A DNA stretch of 37,434 nt from an uncultured Ellagibacter sp. (GTDB lineage Bacteria; Actinomycetota; Coriobacteriia; Coriobacteriales; Eggerthellaceae). Numbering within the stretch: the first letter of the stretch is position 1; each line of letters starts with the position of its first letter. Of this stretch, positions 24,374 through 32,202 are shown one piece after another. Location: NCBI RefSeq assembly GCF_934617235.1, contig NZ_CAKTTZ010000026.1:1-37434 (forward strand), given 5' to 3'. A program made the position numbers and the translations under genes. The notes under the pieces were generated by a model that was given only the letters and a program-made list of their open reading frames with translations, was not told where the DNA came from and searched no databases.

Positions 24374-24701
24374 AAGATAAACGATAAACGTTGAAATTAT
24401 CGCATTCCGATATTGATAAGCATGCTTACAATCATAACTGGCTCCATTTCAAGCTAACTAGTCAATAATATAGGCTGCGCTTGTCAACATTGAATTCAAA
24501 ACGATGACTCTCCACGAGTGCCTTTTCGGTCTTTCTGCACTCGCTGCAATAAAGTCACCTCCTTACCTATCGGCGTGAAATTGATGAAGAGAGTCCTTAA
24601 CTCTTGCCGGAGACAATAACACAACACATACCAAGACACTTCATAACTATACTATGATGGAAATAAAATGGGTTATTGCCCATTTTTTCGGAAGGCCTAT
24701 C
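24374..24701. other. Gap between the two membrane protein genes
   Basis: No gene supported. On the plus strand CGAGTGC (24515-24521) pairs with GCACTCG (24537-24543). On the minus strand a strong ribosome-like AAGGAGGTGAC (near 24550-24560) precedes only an 18-codon frame starting with TTG, which I do not call. A hairpin at 24666-24688 precedes the next gene. Confidence 0.4.
24666..24688 (+). terminator. Hairpin with T-run just before a ribosome site
   Basis: AAATGGG (24666-24672) pairs with CCCATTT (24679-24685) across TTATTG and continues into TTT. It has the form of an intrinsic terminator but ends only 14 bases before the ATG at 24702, so it could be an attenuator or hide the GGAAGG ribosome site. 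Confidence 0.55.
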
Positions 24702-25157
24702 ATGCAGAACGAACCGTCGAAAAGGAAGCGGGCTCGCTTTGCGGTCCTCGAGGCTCTGCTGCTTATCGCGGCCTACTGCGCCCTTGCCCTCATCGGATCG
24801 TTTGCCGATAGCGATCAGATATCGAGCCACCCCGGCCACATCCTCGCTCAAAAAATCGCCATTTTCGTCTGGATCGCGATTGCCGCACCGCTCGTCGTCT
24901 TCGAAATGTGCAGGCAGCAGCGCGAGGATCCGGCTCATTCCCTCTCGCGCGAAGAAACCCGCGCAAAAATAGTCAAGCTCGCGATAACAATGGCGGCGGT
25001 ATTCTGCGTCATCTGCGTCCTTGCACTTGCGCTTCTAGAGCTCGGGCTGTTCTTCGGCAGCGTTGGCGACGTTCGCGATTTTGCCTTCCGCGCGCTGATC
25101 GCCCTCCTCGCCATATTCGCCATCGACGTACCGGATGTTCGCAGGAGCATCCTTTGA
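24702..25157 (+). CDS. Small four-segment membrane protein, unknown family
   Basis: Protein of 151 residues with a basic N-terminus (MQNEPSKRKRARFAVLEAL) and four predicted membrane segments, at about 15-35 (LEALLLIAAYCALALIGSF), 50-70 (IAIFVWIAIAAPLVVFEM), 95-125 (AITMAAVFCVICVLALALLE) and 130-147 (FAFRALIALLAIFAIDV). The start chosen is the ATG at 24702 after GGAAGGCCTATC; an in-frame ATG at 24654 precedes the hairpin at 24666. High GC like the backbone, so it is probably outside the accessory block. No function suggested. Confidence 0.7.
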   Translation: MQNEPSKRKRARFAVLEALLLIAAYCALALIGSFADSDQISSHPGHILAQKIAIFVWIAIAAPLVVFEMCRQQREDPAHSLSREETRAKIVKLAITMAAVFCVICVLALALLELGLFFGSVGDVRDFAFRALIALLAIFAIDVPDVRRSIL

Positions 25158-25358
25158 GCACGCAAACTCGGGGCCCCACCGAACACCGCATGCCGCTTCT
25201 GCCGATCGCGCCTTTGTTGGCAGCGACCTTCATTTCTTTAAAGCACGTTCGATCGGCTGAATTGCTTGAGGTTGTTGAACGTTGAAAGTGTGGCTATTCT
25301 AAAGTGGCATTTTATTTTAGACAGTCTGGTTTAATGACTAGCACGCAGACCCATCGAG

Positions 25359-25392
25359 TCTCCCGCGCGTTCCGCTGGAAACGCGCGGGAGA
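25359..25392. terminator. 13-bp GC-rich hairpin beyond the DUF853 gene
   Basis: Arms 25359-25371 (TCTCCCGCGCGTT) and 25380-25392 pair perfectly around an 8-base loop. No T-run. It is about 130 bases past the minus-strand DUF853 stop and probably ends that transcript. Confidence 0.55.
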
Positions 25393-25420
25393 GAGTGGCA
25401 GGTGTGGCTGGCGACGGGTG

Positions 25421-25534
25421 CAGCGTGTGCTGGCGCTGCTAGCGCGACCCGTTGCTAGCGAGCGGCGCGTGCTAGCCGGCGCCGCCAGCAGCTGGCGGCG
25501 TGTGCTCGCGGCGCCAACAACTAGCGGCGCGTGC
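25421..25534. repeat. Degenerate GC-rich repeat at the DUF853 3' end
   Basis: Recurring words GCGTG(TG)CT near 25423, 25467 and 25498 and CTAGCG near 25439, 25455 and 25521, with irregular 29-42-base spacing, lead directly into the end of the DUF853 gene at 25521. Includes a GGCGCCGCCAGCAGCTGGCGGCG dyad near 25479-25500. Confidence 0.45.
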
Positions 25535-27155
25535 CGAAAAGCCCGCGGACGATCTGGTTGGCAGCGGTGCGCCCCGCAGAGCCCAAGATGCTTGTGGCGA
25601 CGCGAGCCACGGCGTCTTTCTGCTTCTGGCGCTCCCTTTCGGCAGCCTTCGCCTGGCGTTCCGCCTCACGTTCCGCCGCCCTCGCCTGACGCTCAGCTTC
25701 TCGCTCAGCTGCCCTCGCCTGACGCTCGGCTTCCTTTTCCGCCGCTTTCTGCTGGCGCTCGGCCTCCTTTTCGGCCGCCTTCTGCGCCTCTTCCTGTTGC
25801 TTGGCAAACTCCGCCTTCTGCGCCTCGAGCTCGGCCCGCTCCCTTGCAAGCTCCTCGGCGGCGGCGTTCTGCTCGCGCTCGTCCTGGATCATCTCGAAGG
25901 CGCTCTCGCGGTCGATCGCGTCGCCGTACTTCGCCATGAGCGATGCCTGACCTTGGATTACAGCGGCTTTCGCCTCGTCAGACGCGGCGGCCATAAGGCA
26001 CTGCGGCGGCAGGACCTTCGCGTTTTCCACGATGGAGGGCTTGCCGTCCGCATCGAGGAAGCTCACGAGCGCCTCGCCCGTGCCAAGCTCCATGATGGCG
26101 TCCTCGCTCTTGAAGTTCGGGTTTGCGCGGAACGCCTCGGCCGCCGCCTTCACCGCCTTCTGCTCGGCGGGAGTGTAGGCGCGCAGGCCGTGCTGCACAC
26201 GGTTGGAAAGCTGCGCTAAAACCTCGCCGGGGATGTCGCTCGGCGACTGGGTGATGAAATACACGCCCACGCCTTTGGAGCGGATGAGCTTGACGACCTG
26301 GATGATCTTGCTGAGCAGCTCAGTCGGCATGTCCTTGAACAGCAGGTGCGCCTCGTCAAAGAAGAAGACGAACTTGGGCTTGTCGAGGTCGCCTACTTCG
26401 GGGAGCTTCTCGAAGAGGTCGGAGAGCATCCACAGGAGGAACATCGAGTAGATCTGCGGTTGCTGGATGATGTGCGCGGCGTTCAAGATGTTGACGTAGC
26501 CTTGGCCGGTCGGGTCGCAGGCGAACCAATCGGCCAGCTCAAGCGCGGGTTCGCCGAAGAACACGTCGCCGCCCTGATCCTCAACGGCGATGAGCGCGCG
26601 TAGGATGGCGCCCACGGACTGCGACGAGACGTTGCCATAGGTCGTCGTGTACTCCTTGGCGTGCTCGCTCACGTAGTTGAGCATCGAGCGGAGGTCTTTC
26701 ATGTCGATGAGCAGCATCTGCCTGTCGTCGGCAATGCGGAAGACGATGTTTAGCACGCCTTCCTGCACTTTGGTGAGCCCGAGCAGGCGCGAGAGCAGCA
26801 CTGGCCCCATGTCGGAGACGGTCACGCGAACGGGGATGCCGTTCTCGCCGTCCATGTCCCAAAAACGGGCGGGGCAACCCTGGTAGGTGAACCCTTCGAG
26901 GCCGAACTTGGCGATGCGCTTCTGCATGTTCTCGGAGTCGACGCCCGCCTGGCACATGCCAGTGACGTCGCCTTTGACGTCGGCCATGAAGACGGGCACG
27001 CCCGCCTGCGAGAAGCCTTCCGCCATTACCTTGAGCGTGACCGTCTTGCCCGTGCCCGAAGCGCCAGCGATAAGGCCGTGGCGATTTGCCTGGTTGAGGA
27101 GCAGATAGCAGGGGTTTTCGCCCTGCGCCATCCAAATCTTGTCGTTTTGAAGCAC
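25521..27155 (-). CDS. DUF853/HerA-like ATPase (YjgR family)
   Basis: Cytoplasmic AAA-type ATPase of 544 residues in the DUF853/YjgR group, related to HerA helicases. Walker A is GASGTGKT (residues 31-38), Walker B/DEAH is FVFFFDEAH (262-270), and the sensor-like YFITQSPSDIPGEVLAQLSNR and late GEALVSFLDADGKP segments are present. Residues of about 430-520 form a long charged coiled coil with repeated (E/K)AERQxxAAERE units, and the protein ends in SAGRTAANQIVRGLFGTRR. The start is GTG 27155 with AAGGAGGACCC before it. It is a conserved housekeeping-like gene of unclear role, here placed between two accessory segments, divergent from the DUF4869 gene. Confidence 0.88.
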   Translation of the reverse strand: MLQNDKIWMAQGENPCYLLLNQANRHGLIAGASGTGKTVTLKVMAEGFSQAGVPVFMADVKGDVTGMCQAGVDSENMQKRIAKFGLEGFTYQGCPARFWDMDGENGIPVRVTVSDMGPVLLSRLLGLTKVQEGVLNIVFRIADDRQMLLIDMKDLRSMLNYVSEHAKEYTTTYGNVSSQSVGAILRALIAVEDQGGDVFFGEPALELADWFACDPTGQGYVNILNAAHIIQQPQIYSMFLLWMLSDLFEKLPEVGDLDKPKFVFFFDEAHLLFKDMPTELLSKIIQVVKLIRSKGVGVYFITQSPSDIPGEVLAQLSNRVQHGLRAYTPAEQKAVKAAAEAFRANPNFKSEDAIMELGTGEALVSFLDADGKPSIVENAKVLPPQCLMAAASDEAKAAVIQGQASLMAKYGDAIDRESAFEMIQDEREQNAAAEELARERAELEAQKAEFAKQQEEAQKAAEKEAERQQKAAEKEAERQARAAEREAERQARAAEREAERQAKAAERERQKQKDAVARVATSILGSAGRTAANQIVRGLFGTRR

Positions 27156-27187
27156 GGGTCCTCCTTGCGGTCGGCTGAGATTGGCCC

Positions 27188-27193
27188 ATTATA
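27188..27193 (-). promoter_or_regulatory. Possible -10 box of the DUF853 gene
   Basis: On the minus strand GGTATAATGGG holds a perfect TATAAT, 33 bases upstream of the GTG start; no good -35 hexamer. Confidence 0.4.
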
Positions 27194-27254
27194 CCGCGGA
27201 TCCGCAATCGGCCGATTCCGGCAGCCCGCGACCATCCCGCTCGCCTTCCTGATA

Positions 27255-27260
27255 TATACT
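27255..27260 (+). promoter_or_regulatory. Possible -10 box of the DUF4869/ATPase pair
   Basis: TATACT in GATATATACTTTG, 27 bases before the TTG start at 27287, in a short divergent gap with the DUF853 gene. No clear -35. Confidence 0.35.
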
Positions 27261-27286
27261 TTGCTCCAACGAAGAAAGGTTTTGCC

Positions 27287-27739
27287 TTGCTTACAATTCA
27301 CTATGGAGACATGGACGGCGTCATCTACAACACGTCCGTCTTTTTCAACAACGTTTACTCTGCCGAGTGGCTCGAAGACCCTTTCGCCCAAAAGATCATC
27401 AAGGCCGTCGATCGCGGCGTTGTCTTGGGGCCCAATGCCATCGAAACGAAGGTCCTCGGCGTCATCCCGCCCGAAAAACTCTCAAGCGGCACAAAGACTT
27501 TGCTTCTCATGCATTTCATGCCCGAGAACATCTACAACGCCTCCAATTGCGGAGATAATTGCGCACGGTGGATTCTGGCAATCGGCAAGGCCCAAGATGT
27601 CACTGTCAATCTTTATCACCTCATGAACTTTGGTGAAAGGCGGTTCACCATCCATGTCGCCAACACCGACGAAGTTGTCCATTCGATGGACGAGCTTGTT
27701 CTCGTTGCAGCCAAATGCCTGAGGGAGTCCGCAAAATGA
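27287..27739 (+). CDS. DUF4869 domain protein
   Basis: Protein of 150 residues matching DUF4869 in layout: it opens with LTIHYGDMDGVIYNTSVFFN, contains IIKAVDRGVVLGPNAIETKVLG and GTKTLLLMHFMPENIYNASNCGDNCARWI in order, and ends with VHSMDELVLVAAKCL. The start is TTG 27287 after GAAAGGTTTTGCC, which keeps the family N-terminus; the next ATG would remove it. It overlaps the following ATPase gene as ATGA (27736-27739). DUF4869 genes commonly precede such an ATPase, but the pair has no established function. Its GC is lower than the DUF853 and polA neighbours, indicating transfer. Confidence 0.8.
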   Translation: MLTIHYGDMDGVIYNTSVFFNNVYSAEWLEDPFAQKIIKAVDRGVVLGPNAIETKVLGVIPPEKLSSGTKTLLLMHFMPENIYNASNCGDNCARWILAIGKAQDVTVNLYHLMNFGERRFTIHVANTDEVVHSMDELVLVAAKCLRESAK

Positions 27740-28722
27740 GGGGCGCCCACGACGTTGTAGTCCGCAACAATAAAGTGCAGATCAAGCTCACCGTTTCAAG
27801 GAACCTCACCATTCTTCAAGGCAAGAGCGCAACCGGGAAGACAACTCTTCTCGAGCTCATTGCCGCCTATGACGAGCTTGGAGCAAACAGCGGCGTGGTC
27901 GTTAATTGCGATGTTCCCTGCAAAGTACTCGCAGGTCGCAACTGGCTGCGTGATCTCTCGTTCATCGAGAACAGCATCGTGTTCATCGACGAGGACAGCA
28001 GCTTCATGAAATCGCACGAATTCGCGCACGCGGCACGCCGTAGCAGCAACTATTACGTGTTGGTCGCGTGCGAATCGCTTCCACAACTCCCCTACAGCGT
28101 CGACGAGATTTACGGCCTTAAGAACACCAACCGCTCAACAACGAAGTACCCCGTCTATTCGCGAACCTATGCCTCCACATACCGCATTTACGGGAAAAGC
28201 GAATTCGACGGCGCAAAGCCGCAAGTTGTCATCGTCGAAGACAGTAACTCTGGCTACGAATTCTTTGCCGTACTTTGCAAAAATAGCGGCATACCCTGCA
28301 TAAGCGCAGGCGGGAAGTCGAACATCTACGATATTGCGCTCAATAGGAAAGAGCGGGATATCCTTGTAATCGCCGACGGAGCAGCATTCGGACCCGAAAT
28401 GGAGTTCCTTGTATCGCTTCAACGATTCAAGCGCATTAAGCTCTTCCTGCCCGAATCATTTGAGTGGCTTGTCCTGAAATCGGGTCTATTTCCCGACAAA
28501 CGAACACAGGAGATGCTTCGGAGTCCAGCCTCTTATATCGAAAGTGCCGACTTCTTCAGCTGGGAGCAATTCTTCACACACGAGCTTATCGAGAAAACGC
28601 GCGGTACTTTTCTCGCATACAGCAAATCGAGACTTAACGAATCATATCTCGCTGAGCATACGCGTGGAGCAATAGAGAAAGGCTTGCCGAATTTGGGGAT
28701 TCTTCCCCAAACGGAGCAGTAA
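27736..28722 (+). CDS. ATPase with TOPRIM-like C-terminal half, partner of DUF4869
   Basis: Protein of 328 residues. The N-terminal half is a compact P-loop ATPase: Walker A GKSATGKTT (29-37), Walker B SIVFIDED (80-87). The C-terminal half has a strand-acid pattern like TOPRIM: PQVVIVEDSNSGYEFF (Glu168, Asp169), then a small-residue turn, then DILVIADGAAFGPEM (Asp214). That order, ATPase then TOPRIM, is that of OLD-family nucleases in miniature; the TOPRIM reading is inference. The start is the ATG at 27736 overlapping the DUF4869 stop; an ATG at 27715 is in frame. It is followed within 25 bases by repeat element E3. Such genes are sometimes misannotated as translation initiation factor 2. 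Confidence 0.65.
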   Translation: MRGAHDVVVRNNKVQIKLTVSRNLTILQGKSATGKTTLLELIAAYDELGANSGVVVNCDVPCKVLAGRNWLRDLSFIENSIVFIDEDSSFMKSHEFAHAARRSSNYYVLVACESLPQLPYSVDEIYGLKNTNRSTTKYPVYSRTYASTYRIYGKSEFDGAKPQVVIVEDSNSGYEFFAVLCKNSGIPCISAGGKSNIYDIALNRKERDILVIADGAAFGPEMEFLVSLQRFKRIKLFLPESFEWLVLKSGLFPDKRTQEMLRSPASYIESADFFSWEQFFTHELIEKTRGTFLAYSKSRLNESYLAEHTRGAIEKGLPNLGILPQTEQ

Positions 28723-29257
28723 GCACTCCGAGCGCGGCCTCACCTCTGTACAAGATTGACGATAAGTTGTGAAGAAATGGTGACGGTCGCCAATATATCG
28801 CCTTGCCTGTACCGATAGTGTCGCAGGCAAGGCGAAACGCAGGCGAGTTATTCTACGTTTTTGCGTTATATGTGGAATGAAACACAGTTCCTTCACAATT
28901 TATCGTCATTTTTGTACAGGCTCGCCCGAATCGACCCGCAAGGAGAAGAAGTCGGCGCAAGAAAAAGAGCGAAGCATCCTGAAAGCAGAAAACACCCGAG
29001 GAGAGCGGAAAACGGCGAGCGAAACGACCGGCAAATCCCAACGGGAAGGAGCGAGCCATGATCTATGGGGAGGGACGGCTCAAGCCTTCGCGCGCACGGG
29101 GGAAGCAACAGCCCGACGGGAGCGCTGACCAGCGGGGTAACCGTAACCCGATGGGAGGGTCGCGGACCTGCGAGCGCACACGGGCAACCGCAACCCGATG
29201 GAAGGGGCGCAGACACGGGCGCCTTGGCGCGACGAGCGCACGCCCTCCCCTGGCTCG
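28723..29257. other. Gap between the ATPase gene and polA
   Basis: Holds element E3 (28747-28918) and a GC-rich degenerate repeat near the polA stop. In the latter, GGTAACCGTAACCCGATGGG at 29136 is repeated as GGCAACCGCAACCCGATGGA at 29183, with a weaker third copy at 29105. Frames through the repeat are not supported as genes. Confidence 0.55.
28747..28918 (+). repeat. Inverted-repeat element E3 (172 bp)
   Basis: Arms 28747-28774 and 28891-28918 are reverse complements at 25 of 28 bases, opening with TGTACAA. Inside, 28798-28809 (TCGCCTTGCCTG) pairs perfectly with 28824-28835, a 12-bp stem. The interior GGTGAC near 28780 aligns with the E1 GTGACCTGG region only weakly. No gene inside. Confidence 0.7.
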
Positions 29258-31885
29258 CTAGTGCGCCTCTGCCCAGGTGGGGGCACTCGAAACGTCGGCG
29301 ATGAGGGGAACCTTGAGTTCGACGACGCCCTCCATCACCTCGCGCACCATGGCCGAAAGCGCCTCGACTTCGCCCTCGGGCACGCTGAAGTCCAGCTCGT
29401 CGTGCACCTGAATGAGCAGCTTCGCGGCGAAGCCCTCTTCCCGCAACCTGCGCGACACCTCGATCATCGCGAGCTTGATGATGTCGGCGGCCGACCCTTG
29501 CATGGGATGGTTCATCGCCGTGCGCTCGCCGAATCCGCGCAAATTCGCGTTCCCCGCGTGAAGCTCGGGAATGTGGCGCTTGCGCCCGAACATGGTCTCG
29601 GCGTACCCGCACTCGCGCGCCTGCTCGACTGTGGCGTCAAGGTATGCGCGCACGCCGGGATAAGCCTCGAAGTAGCGGTCGATCATGTCCTTGGCCTCGC
29701 CGAACGACACGCCAAGGCTCTGCGAGAGGCCAAACGCCTGCTGCCCGTAGACGATGCCGAAGTTCACGGCCTTCGCGCGGGAGCGAAGCTCGGGCGTCAC
29801 GTCCTCAACCGGGATGCCGAACACGCGGCTCGCCGTCGATGCGTGGAAATCGGCGCCGCTGTTGAAGGCAGCGACCAGGTGCTCGTCGCCCGACAGGTGC
29901 GCGAGCAACCGGAGCTCGATTTGCGAGTAGTCGGCCGAGAGGAACAGCGAGCCCTCGTCGAGCGGCACGAAGCATTCGCGGATGTGGCGGCCGAACTCCG
30001 TGCGCACGGGAATGTTCTGCAAATTCGGGTCTGACGAGGACAAACGCCCCGTCGTTGTCACCGTCTCGTTAAACGACGAATGAACGCGCCCGTCGGCTGC
30101 GCGCATGCGGGGCAGCGCGTCGATATAGGTCGACTTGATCTTGGCGAGCTCGCGATAGCGCAGGACGAGCGCGGGCAGCTCGTGAACCTCGGCGAGCTCT
30201 TTGAGCACCTTCGCGTCGGTGGAATATCCACGCTGCGTCTTCTTCTTGGGCGGCAGGCCCAAAACCTCGAACAGGATATGGCCGAGCTGTTTGGGCGAGT
30301 CGACGTTGAAATCCTCGCCGGCAAGCTCGATGATCCTTGCGCGCAAACCGTCAATGTCGCCCTGCGTGCGCTCGCCGATCTCGTCGAGATGCGCCACATC
30401 GATCGCGGCACCCGTGCGCTCCATCGCGGTGAGCACGGGGACAAGCGGCAGGTCGATCTCGGCATACGTGCGCATCGACCCGTCGTCTTCGAGTGCCCGG
30501 GTAAGCGGCCCCTCAAGCGCGCGCGTCGCCGCAGCAAGCACGCAGGCGCGCTCCTCGTCGGTCTTCACCTCGGGAAGCGCTCCGCCCAGATACTCGTCGG
30601 CAAGCGCCTCGAGGGTATAGTCAGAAACCGAAGAGTTCATCACGTATGCCGCAAGGCCCACGTCGAACATATCCGCCGCGAAAAGTTGCTCGTCGGTGAT
30701 AAGCGCCTCCTGCGCCGTGTCCTCGGGATACACCCGGTGCAGCATTTCCTTCGCGTCGAGCGCGGCGGCGCGCCCCTGCGCTACGACCTGGGCAAGCACC
30801 GAAATCGCGTCGTCGCCTTCGAAAACGGCTGCACCCTTCGAGGTGGAAAACGCCGCAACCGCGCCCGTATCGAACAGCGACGCCTGCTCGGGCTCGACGA
30901 ACGCGACACCCACGCGCTCCCCCTCCGCTATCGCGCCCTTGACGGCGGCTCGCGCATCGGCCCCGTGCAAGACGGGCTTCCACGAAAGCGCGGCACGCTC
31001 GGCGGGCGCCTTCTCCCCCACGAGGTTCAACACGTGGGCCAAATGCGCATTGAAGCGCACGTTTTTGAAGGCGGCGGTCACGCGCGCAACATCGAACGAG
31101 GGGAACGCCGCATCCTCCAAATCGAGCTCGAAGTCGACATCGCGCGAGATGGTCGCCACCTTCCGGCTCGCGAACGCCTGGTCGCGATTGGTTTCGATCT
31201 TCTCCTTCTGCTTGCCCTTAAGCTCGCCTGTGTGCTCGTAGATGCCCTCGAGGTTGCCGTATGCGGAAAGCAGCTTCGCGGCGGTCTTGTCGCCCACCCC
31301 GGGCACGCCGGGGATGTTGTCGGACGCGTCGCCCTTAAGCCCCAGGAAGTCGGGGAACTGGGCGGGCGTGACACCGTAGCGCTCGAAGACCTCTTCAGGC
31401 CCGTAGATCGCGACGTCGGTGATGCCCTTCTTGGTCGTGACGACATGGGTAAGCTCGCTCACGAGCTGGTAGACGTCCTTGTCGCCGGACACGAGCAGCG
31501 TACGGTACCCGAGCGCCTCGTCGCGCGCGGACACGGTGCCCAAGATATCGTCGCCTTCCCAGCCGGCCACGCGCACAACCGGGATGCTCATCGCCTCGAG
31601 CAGCCCTTCCATCAGGGGAAACTGCACCTTCAGCGCGTCGTCCATCGGGGGACGCTGCGCCTTGTACTGCTCGATCGCCTCCATGCGCCACTTGGGGCGC
31701 CCCGCATCGAAGGCGCACACGATGGCGTCCGGATGCGCCATCTCCACGAATTTCAGCAGCATGGCGATAAAGCCGAAGCACGCGTTGGTCGGCGTGCCGT
31801 CGGGCGCGTTCATCGTGGGCGGAACGGCGTGGTAGGCGCGATGCATAAGCGAATTGCCGTCGATGACGGCCACAGTTTTAGCCAT
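29258..31885 (-). CDS. polA: DNA polymerase I
   Basis: Repair and Okazaki-fragment polymerase of 875 residues, full length. The N-terminal 5' nuclease carries VIDGNSLMHRAYHAV, CAFDAGRPKWR, WEGDDILGT and FLGLKGDASDNIPGVPGVGDKTA in pieces. The middle 3'-5' exonuclease domain has lost its acidic residues: the DTE strand reads GVAFVEPEQ, so proofreading is probably absent, as in many relatives. The polymerase domain shows motif A SADYSQIELRLLAHLSGD, motif B RAKAVNFGIVYGQQAFGLSQ and motif C QVHDELDFSVP. The ATG at 31885 has GGGAGGGTCTTCC upstream. It is a core gene, marking return to the chromosomal backbone after the accessory pair. Confidence 0.97.
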   Translation of the reverse strand: MAKTVAVIDGNSLMHRAYHAVPPTMNAPDGTPTNACFGFIAMLLKFVEMAHPDAIVCAFDAGRPKWRMEAIEQYKAQRPPMDDALKVQFPLMEGLLEAMSIPVVRVAGWEGDDILGTVSARDEALGYRTLLVSGDKDVYQLVSELTHVVTTKKGITDVAIYGPEEVFERYGVTPAQFPDFLGLKGDASDNIPGVPGVGDKTAAKLLSAYGNLEGIYEHTGELKGKQKEKIETNRDQAFASRKVATISRDVDFELDLEDAAFPSFDVARVTAAFKNVRFNAHLAHVLNLVGEKAPAERAALSWKPVLHGADARAAVKGAIAEGERVGVAFVEPEQASLFDTGAVAAFSTSKGAAVFEGDDAISVLAQVVAQGRAAALDAKEMLHRVYPEDTAQEALITDEQLFAADMFDVGLAAYVMNSSVSDYTLEALADEYLGGALPEVKTDEERACVLAAATRALEGPLTRALEDDGSMRTYAEIDLPLVPVLTAMERTGAAIDVAHLDEIGERTQGDIDGLRARIIELAGEDFNVDSPKQLGHILFEVLGLPPKKKTQRGYSTDAKVLKELAEVHELPALVLRYRELAKIKSTYIDALPRMRAADGRVHSSFNETVTTTGRLSSSDPNLQNIPVRTEFGRHIRECFVPLDEGSLFLSADYSQIELRLLAHLSGDEHLVAAFNSGADFHASTASRVFGIPVEDVTPELRSRAKAVNFGIVYGQQAFGLSQSLGVSFGEAKDMIDRYFEAYPGVRAYLDATVEQARECGYAETMFGRKRHIPELHAGNANLRGFGERTAMNHPMQGSAADIIKLAMIEVSRRLREEGFAAKLLIQVHDELDFSVPEGEVEALSAMVREVMEGVVELKVPLIADVSSAPTWAEAH

Positions 31886-32202
31886 GGAAGACCCTCCCGA
31901 GTCGCGGTGTTCTCGGCGAATCAGTGTAGCACGGAATCGGGCGAGCCTACGGCTTCTCCAACGGCTCTGCGCGTGTCGCGGGCGTCACGGGAATCGCGAG
32001 CATCGCGCGGGCGCCTCGCATGCCCCGCAACCTTCACGCGTCTCGCGGGTGTCGCACGTCTCCCGGGCAGCGTGGGTGCCGCGGGTGTCGCCCGTCTCGC
32101 AACCTCCACGCACCTCGCGGGTGTCGCGGGCTCCACGCGCCTCGCGCACCTCGCGGGTGTCGCGGACCACGGGTGTCGCAAGCGTCGCGGGCCGCGCGCC
32201 TC
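31886..32202. other. Gap between polA and the second LuxR gene
   Basis: No gene. Apart from the polA ribosome site and leader it consists almost entirely of the 36-bp tandem array and diverged flanks of it (31970-32202). Confidence 0.6.
32044..32187. repeat. Four-copy 36-bp tandem repeat between polA and LuxR (2)
   Basis: The core CGCGGGTGTCGC occurs at 32044, 32080, 32116 and 32152, exactly 36 bases apart. On the minus strand the units read as 12-residue repeats (RDTREVREARGA, RDTREVRGGCET), in a frame different from the LuxR gene. No spacer sequences, so not CRISPR. Confidence 0.8.

Noticed and set aside
29058..29261. Short plus-strand frames beside the polA stop
   Set aside because: They consist of the degenerate AACCCGATGG repeat and have skewed Arg/Gly/Pro composition.
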